From contig JBBCGL010000001.1 of NCBI GenBank assembly GCA_037200385.1, forward strand, positions 4,851,418 through 4,915,417: a stretch of DNA of 64,000 nt, read 5' to 3'. The stretch is from Rhizomicrobium sp. GTDB lineage: Bacteria; Pseudomonadota; Alphaproteobacteria; Micropepsales; Micropepsaceae. The notes under the pieces are model-generated. The model was not told the DNA's origin, did not search any database, and saw only the letters and a list, made by a program, of their open reading frames with translations. Made by a program: the position numbers and the translations under genes. Shown in pieces: positions 59,918 to 64,000 of the stretch. Position 1 is the stretch's first letter. Each line of letters opens with the position of its first letter.

Positions 59918-61222
59918 ATGGCTGAAGCGATCTCGGCAGAGGATCTTGCGAAGCGACGGCGCCTGATCTGGTCTTGCTATCTCGGCAATATGATCGAGTG
60001 GTACGATTTCGGGATCTACACCTATCTCGGAACGGCGGTCTTCGACAAAATCTTCTTCCCCAAGATGTCGTCCGAGGCGGGCCTCGTCGCCGTGATGGGG
60101 CTCTTCGCCGTGGGCTTCGTCGCGCGCCCCATCGGCGCCCTCCTGTTCGGCTATTTCGGCGACCGCATCGGCCGCAAGCCCATGATGATCATGGCGCTCA
60201 TGCTGATGGGCGTATCGGCGATCCTCATGGGGCTGTGTCCGACTTATGCGCAGATCGGGCTTGCGGCGCCGGTCCTGATGATGGTGCTGCGCTTCGCGCA
60301 AGGCGTCGCGGTCGGCGGCGAGTCGAGCGGCGGACCGTTGCTCGCGCTGGAAAGCTCGCCGGCCGAGCGAAGGGGATTCTTCGCCGCCCTGGTGTGGAGC
60401 GGTGCCGCTTCCGCGGTGATCCTCTCGTCCTCCTCCAGCCTGCTGGTCAGCAGGCTGCCCGTGGCGGACATGCTGAGCTGGGGCTGGCGCATCCCCTATC
60501 TGGCCAGCGCGGTGGTCATCGGCGTCGCACTCTATATGCGGCGCAGCGTGGACGAATCGCCGATCTATCTCGCCGCGATCGCCAAGGCGCCGCCGGCCAG
60601 GCTGCCGATCGCCGAAGTCTTCCGCCATGAGAGCAGGGCGCTGTTCATCGTCGTGGTCTGTGCCGCGGCGGCGCTCGCCTGCATCTACCTGCTCAGCACC
60701 TTCGGCTTTTCCTACACCGTCGCGACGCTGCACCTCGACCGCTCCGCGATGCTGCTCGGCGTGCTGGCCGGCGGGATCATGCACCAGTTCACGACGCCGC
60801 TGGCCGGCTATCTCGGCGACCGCATCGGCCGCCGAACCGTGCTGGCGGGCTGCTTCGTGATCGCGATCTTCTACGGCCCCGTCGAATACTTCATTCTGCT
60901 GCCCTCGGGGAATCTCTTCGTCTCGGCCATGGGCTTCGCGCTCGCAAGCGGTGTGCTGACCGGCGGCATCGGCGCGATGGAGGTCAGCTTCTATTCGGAA
61001 CTGTTCAAGGACACGCGGCTGCGCTTCAGCGGTTCGGCGCTGGGCAAGCAGGCGGGCTCGGCGATCGGCGGGCTGTTGCCCTTCCTCGCGGCAAGCCTGC
61101 TCAACGCGAAGCAAGGCATTCTGGTGAGCGTGCTGCTGCCGCTCACCGTGTTCTGCCTCATCGGAATCGGTGCAGTCCTTCTTGCGGAAGAGACGCGCAA
61201 AGTATCGTTGAACCGCGGTTAG
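59918..61222 (+). CDS. MFS transporter, metabolite:H+ symporter (MHS) type
   Basis: This 434-aa transporter resembles the ProP/shikimate/alpha-ketoglutarate MHS branch. The family motifs GNMIEWYDFGIYTYLG near residue 25 and ALLFGYFGDRIGRKPMM in the loop between helices 2 and 3 are clear, with twelve predicted helices. I chose the ATG at 59918, preceded by AGAGGA; the frame before it is not membrane-like. It probably imports the aromatic or dicarboxylic acid degraded by this island. It is followed by the Rieske oxygenase gene. Confidence 0.9.
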   Translation: MAEAISAEDLAKRRRLIWSCYLGNMIEWYDFGIYTYLGTAVFDKIFFPKMSSEAGLVAVMGLFAVGFVARPIGALLFGYFGDRIGRKPMMIMALMLMGVSAILMGLCPTYAQIGLAAPVLMMVLRFAQGVAVGGESSGGPLLALESSPAERRGFFAALVWSGAASAVILSSSSSLLVSRLPVADMLSWGWRIPYLASAVVIGVALYMRRSVDESPIYLAAIAKAPPARLPIAEVFRHESRALFIVVVCAAAALACIYLLSTFGFSYTVATLHLDRSAMLLGVLAGGIMHQFTTPLAGYLGDRIGRRTVLAGCFVIAIFYGPVEYFILLPSGNLFVSAMGFALASGVLTGGIGAMEVSFYSELFKDTRLRFSGSALGKQAGSAIGGLLPFLAASLLNAKQGILVSVLLPLTVFCLIGIGAVLLAEETRKVSLNRG

Positions 61223-61266
61223 CCGCGCAGACCGGCTTCGCGCCGGAGCCCCAAGCGAGGTGATAG

Positions 61267-62532
61267 ATGTTGAACAGAGAAGACAACGAACTCATCGTCC
61301 GGTCCGGCCCCGAGACGGGCATGGGCAAGCTGCTGCGCCGCTTCTGGACGCCGGCGATGCTTTCGTCGGAACTGCCGGAGCCCGATTGCGCGCCGGTGCG
61401 GCTGACCCTGCTCGGCGAGCAGCTCGTCGCGTTCCGCGACAGCGAAGGCCGGATCGGCATCCTCGACGCCTATTGCCCCCATCGCCGCGCCCATCTGTTC
61501 TGGGGCCGGAACGAGGCGTGCGGCCTGCGCTGCGCCTATCACGGCTGGAAATTCGACCGCAACGGCAACTGCGTCGACCTTCCGAACGTCTCGAACGGCG
61601 AGATGATCAAGGACAACATCAAGACGACGGCCTATGCCGCGGTCGAGCGCAGCGGCGTGGTCTGGTGTTACATGGGCCCGCCGGAGCTGTGCCCCAAGCT
61701 GCCCGAGGCCGAGCTGTTCGACCTGCCGGAGAGCCACCGCTATGTCGAGAAGATCGTGATCCCGACCAATTGGATCCAGTCGATGGAGGGCGACATCGAT
61801 TCCAGCCATGTCGGATTCCTCCACAAGCGGCTCGACGAGAAGCCGCTGTTCAAAGGGCAGAGCGCGAACGTCTTCGCGGACAAGGCGCCGCGCTGGACGG
61901 TGAAGAACACCGATTACGGCATCGTGCTGGCGGCGCGCCGCGAGGCCGGGCCCGAGAACTATTCGTGGCGGGTCAACCAGTGGCTGATGCCTTACACCAC
62001 GCTGGTCGCGCATGCCGCCGAACGCCCCTTCATCACCAACATCCGCGTTCCGATGGACGACGAGACCTCCATTCATTTCCGCATCTATGCGCGCTACGAC
62101 AAGCCGCTGACCGAAGACGACATGAAGACCGTCCGGGACGGACTGCTGTTTCCGGAGATGATCCCGGGCACGTTCCAGACCGTCGCCAACCGCTCGAACA
62201 ACTACCTGATCGACCGGCAACTCCAGAAGTACGGCAATTTCTCCGGCATCAAGTCGGTCCCCGTGCAGGACTATGCCGTGACCTCCGACCAGGGCGGCGG
62301 GCCCATCGCGGACCGCACCAAGGAGCGTCTGACGTCGTCCGACACCGCGATCGTGATGATGCGCAAGAAGCTGCTCGAGGCCGCCAAGGCGCTGGCGCAC
62401 GGAAGCGAGCCGCCGGAAGCACAGCGGCCGGCGTCGTATCGCGTGCGTTCCGCCGAGGTCACGCTGCCGCGCGATGTCGACGGCGTCGAGGGAACCCGGA
62501 AATACACCGACATGACGGCGGCCGCGCGGTAG
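61267..62532 (+). CDS. Rieske non-haem iron oxygenase, phthalate 4,5-dioxygenase-like
   Basis: This 421-aa oxygenase alpha subunit is of the phthalate-dioxygenase type. The Rieske cluster ligands are in YCPHRRAHL and CAYHGW (about 71-99). The mononuclear iron site is suggested by GDIDSSHVGFLH near residues 173-184, which contains the bridging Asp and both His of D-x-x-H-x(4)-H. Members hydroxylate or O-demethylate aromatic acids. No reductase or ferredoxin gene is seen in the window, so electrons must come from a partner encoded elsewhere. It lies 44 bases after the transporter gene. Confidence 0.9.
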   Translation: MLNREDNELIVRSGPETGMGKLLRRFWTPAMLSSELPEPDCAPVRLTLLGEQLVAFRDSEGRIGILDAYCPHRRAHLFWGRNEACGLRCAYHGWKFDRNGNCVDLPNVSNGEMIKDNIKTTAYAAVERSGVVWCYMGPPELCPKLPEAELFDLPESHRYVEKIVIPTNWIQSMEGDIDSSHVGFLHKRLDEKPLFKGQSANVFADKAPRWTVKNTDYGIVLAARREAGPENYSWRVNQWLMPYTTLVAHAAERPFITNIRVPMDDETSIHFRIYARYDKPLTEDDMKTVRDGLLFPEMIPGTFQTVANRSNNYLIDRQLQKYGNFSGIKSVPVQDYAVTSDQGGGPIADRTKERLTSSDTAIVMMRKKLLEAAKALAHGSEPPEAQRPASYRVRSAEVTLPRDVDGVEGTRKYTDMTAAAR

Positions 62533-62883
62533 CGGTCGCTCCAAGGTAAGGCCCGGTGCGTAGCGATTGCCGGGTTCGCATGGCCTGACCGGCGGCATGT
62601 GCCGGTCGCGTTGCGATGTTCGGAGTGCGTATGAACGTGTCGTGGCCGCGCGATGGCGACTCCCTCTTCTCCGACGCATCCTTCCCGCTCCAGCGGACCC
62701 GACAGGCTGCGCCACCGGCGTCCTTCGATGCCGATATGCAACGCATGCCGGCATTCGCATGCCGGAGCGGCAGCTTGCTTGACAGGGAACAAAAAAATAG
62801 TATTCACTTTTAGTATACGACATGGAAATGCAATCCGGGCGTCACAAAGGCGCTCGGCGGTTAAAAAAATACAGGGGAAACGC
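62533..62883. promoter_or_regulatory. Intergenic region with operator-like site before TonB receptor
   Basis: This 351-base gap holds no convincing gene. A weak hairpin (CCCGG 62552-62556 / CCGGG 62570-62574) may end the Rieske transcript. At 62800-62818 the sequence GTATTCACTTTTAGTATAC has GTAT-N11-ATAC symmetry and is the clearest copy of the island-2 motif; TAGTAT is also directly repeated here at 62798 and 62811. A promoter for the receptor gene is expected nearby. Confidence 0.6.
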
Positions 62884-64000
62884 ATGAAACGCCGCATCGA
62901 CCACACGCCCGCAAAGCGTCCGAGATACGCCCATCGCCTGGCGCTGCTGCCATTGGCCGTCGCCGCCGCAACGCCCGCCGCGGCCTGGGCCCAGGATGCG
63001 GCCGGCGGCATCGAGACCATCGTCGTTTCGGCGCAGCGGCGCTCCGAAGACAGCCAGAAGGTGCCGATCACGATCAACGCGATCAGCGCGGACGACGCCA
63101 AGATACAGGGCGTGACGTCGACGATGGATCTTCCGGCCATCGCGCCCGGCCTGGTCATAACCCCGCAGTTCGGTAATCCGGTCTTCTATCTGCGCGGCGT
63201 CGGCACCGACGATGTGAGTTCGAGCACCGAATCCAGCGTCGCCACCTATGTCGACGGGATTTACATCGCCGATCTGCCCGCGACGCTGTTCGCCTTCAAC
63301 AATGTGGACCACATCGAAGTGCTGAAGGGACCGCAAGGCACGCTGTTCGGTCGCAACGCGACGGGCGGCCTCATCCAGATCATCACGAAGACGCCGACCG
63401 CCGATACGCATTTCGAGGGCAGCGTCGGCTATGGCAATTTCAGCACCCAGGACGCGCAGGGCTACCTCACCGGCGCCATCACCGACAATCTGGTGGCGGA
63501 CATCGCCGTCACCTATCACGACCAGGCCGACGGTTGGGGCCGCAACATCTTCAACGGCCAGGATATCTACCGCAGCTCCAACACCGCGGTGCGCTCCAAG
63601 CAGGTCCTCACGCTCGATTCAAGCACCACCATCACGCTCTCGGAGGATTACAGCTCGATCTGGACGTCGCTGAGCGCGGGCCGCCAGCCCATTCCCGGCG
63701 CGTTCACCAACGGCCTCACGCCGAACACCGGAAATTTCTACAACATCGACGCGAACTTCCAGCCGTTCAACACCTATGTCGGCGGCGGCTGGAGCGGCAA
63801 GGTCGAGCACGATTTTTCCTGGGCGAGGCTCGTCAGCCTGTCGGCCGTGCGCAACAACCACACCGTGATCCACGAGGATCTCGATTCCGGCGCCAGCGAC
63901 GTCTTCCATACCTTCCAGGGCTACCGGAACCAGCAATACAGCGAAGAGCTGCAGCTGCAGTCGCTCGAGGGCGGCGACCTGAGCTGGATCGCCGGCGTCT
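62884..64000 (+). CDS. TonB-dependent receptor, 3'-truncated by window edge
   Basis: The first 372 codons of a TonB-dependent receptor are present and the frame is open at the window end. It has a signal peptide (about 1-36, ending near AWA), a TonB-box-like ETIVVSAQRR, a plug with FYLRGVGTDD and VLKGPQGTLFGRNATGGLI, and the start of the barrel. I chose the ATG at 62884, preceded by AGGGGAA. The plug is of the type common in aromatic-compound or polyphenol uptake in Sphingomonads. The operator-like site upstream ties it to the degradation genes of this island. Confidence 0.9.
   Translation, partial: MKRRIDHTPAKRPRYAHRLALLPLAVAAATPAAAWAQDAAGGIETIVVSAQRRSEDSQKVPITINAISADDAKIQGVTSTMDLPAIAPGLVITPQFGNPVFYLRGVGTDDVSSSTESSVATYVDGIYIADLPATLFAFNNVDHIEVLKGPQGTLFGRNATGGLIQIITKTPTADTHFEGSVGYGNFSTQDAQGYLTGAITDNLVADIAVTYHDQADGWGRNIFNGQDIYRSSNTAVRSKQVLTLDSSTTITLSEDYSSIWTSLSAGRQPIPGAFTNGLTPNTGNFYNIDANFQPFNTYVGGGWSGKVEHDFSWARLVSLSAVRNNHTVIHEDLDSGASDVFHTFQGYRNQQYSEELQLQSLEGGDLSWIAGV

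Noticed and set aside
62616-62813. 65-codon frame in the gap before the last TonB receptor
   Set aside because: It lacks a good ribosome-binding site, its sequence shows no domain, and it runs into the operator-like site.

Overview
The window is GC-rich, gene-dense DNA with several TonB-dependent receptors, an aerobic-type cobalamin gene set (cobN, cobW, bluB, cobO) and an HWE/HisKA_2-type sensor kinase. Together these point to an aerobic alphaproteobacterium; I cannot assign a genus from the sequence alone. No tRNA, rRNA, CRISPR array or insertion sequence was recognised.

Region 1 (1-16,900) looks like a peripheral catabolic island. It holds two type B carboxylesterases, a PhyH-type dioxygenase, an isochorismatase-fold hydrolase, a class III (GSA-like) aminotransferase, an M81/MlrC-type metallopeptidase, a DauA-like FAD D-amino acid dehydrogenase, a beta-keto acid cleavage enzyme (BKACE), a CocE-type hydrolase, a GPH-type transporter, a TonB receptor, a Gfo/Idh dehydrogenase and a GntR/FCD regulator. 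Five intergenic sites related to TGTGAT-N5-ATCACA lie in front of these transcription units and define a probable GntR regulon. The enzyme set would suit a peptide- or ester-linked compound containing a beta-amino acid and D-amino acids. That substrate is an inference.

Region 2 (17,100-41,250) is a cobalamin block: cobT-cobS-cobU; a long minus-strand unit btuB-btuD-DUF1636-cobD-cobQ-cbiB; btuC divergent from btuF; a second receptor followed by a PepSY membrane protein; cbtB-cbtA; a phosphatase-cobW-cobN-cobO unit; and bluB. Four cobalamin riboswitches are visible, in front of btuB, the second receptor, cbtB and the phosphatase-cobW-cobN-cobO unit. The genes cover cobalt insertion, adenosylation, amidation, lower-ligand synthesis, nucleotide-loop assembly and corrinoid uptake. 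The corrin-ring genes are not in this window.

Region 3 (41,390-50,830) is an energy and stress block. It contains a tight operon made of an alcohol dehydrogenase remnant, a 72-aa ORF, phosphoketolase (xfp), acetate kinase (ackA) and an H+-type P-ATPase. A sensor kinase, a single-domain response regulator, a DUF1003-like membrane protein and a His/Asp-rich lipoprotein follow.

Region 4 (50,890-64,000) is a second catabolic island with an aromatic-degradation signature: SDR, GMC oxidoreductase, L-2-hydroxyglutarate-oxidase-like flavoprotein, AhpD/CMD protein, LigI-like lactonase, EthD-like protein, three tandem RraA/LigK-type aldolases, a two-domain extradiol-type VOC protein, an MHS-type transporter, a phthalate-4,5-dioxygenase-like Rieske oxygenase and a TonB receptor running off the end. 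A different operator-like motif (GTATTC...GTATAC) recurs in front of its units. Its regulator is not in the window.
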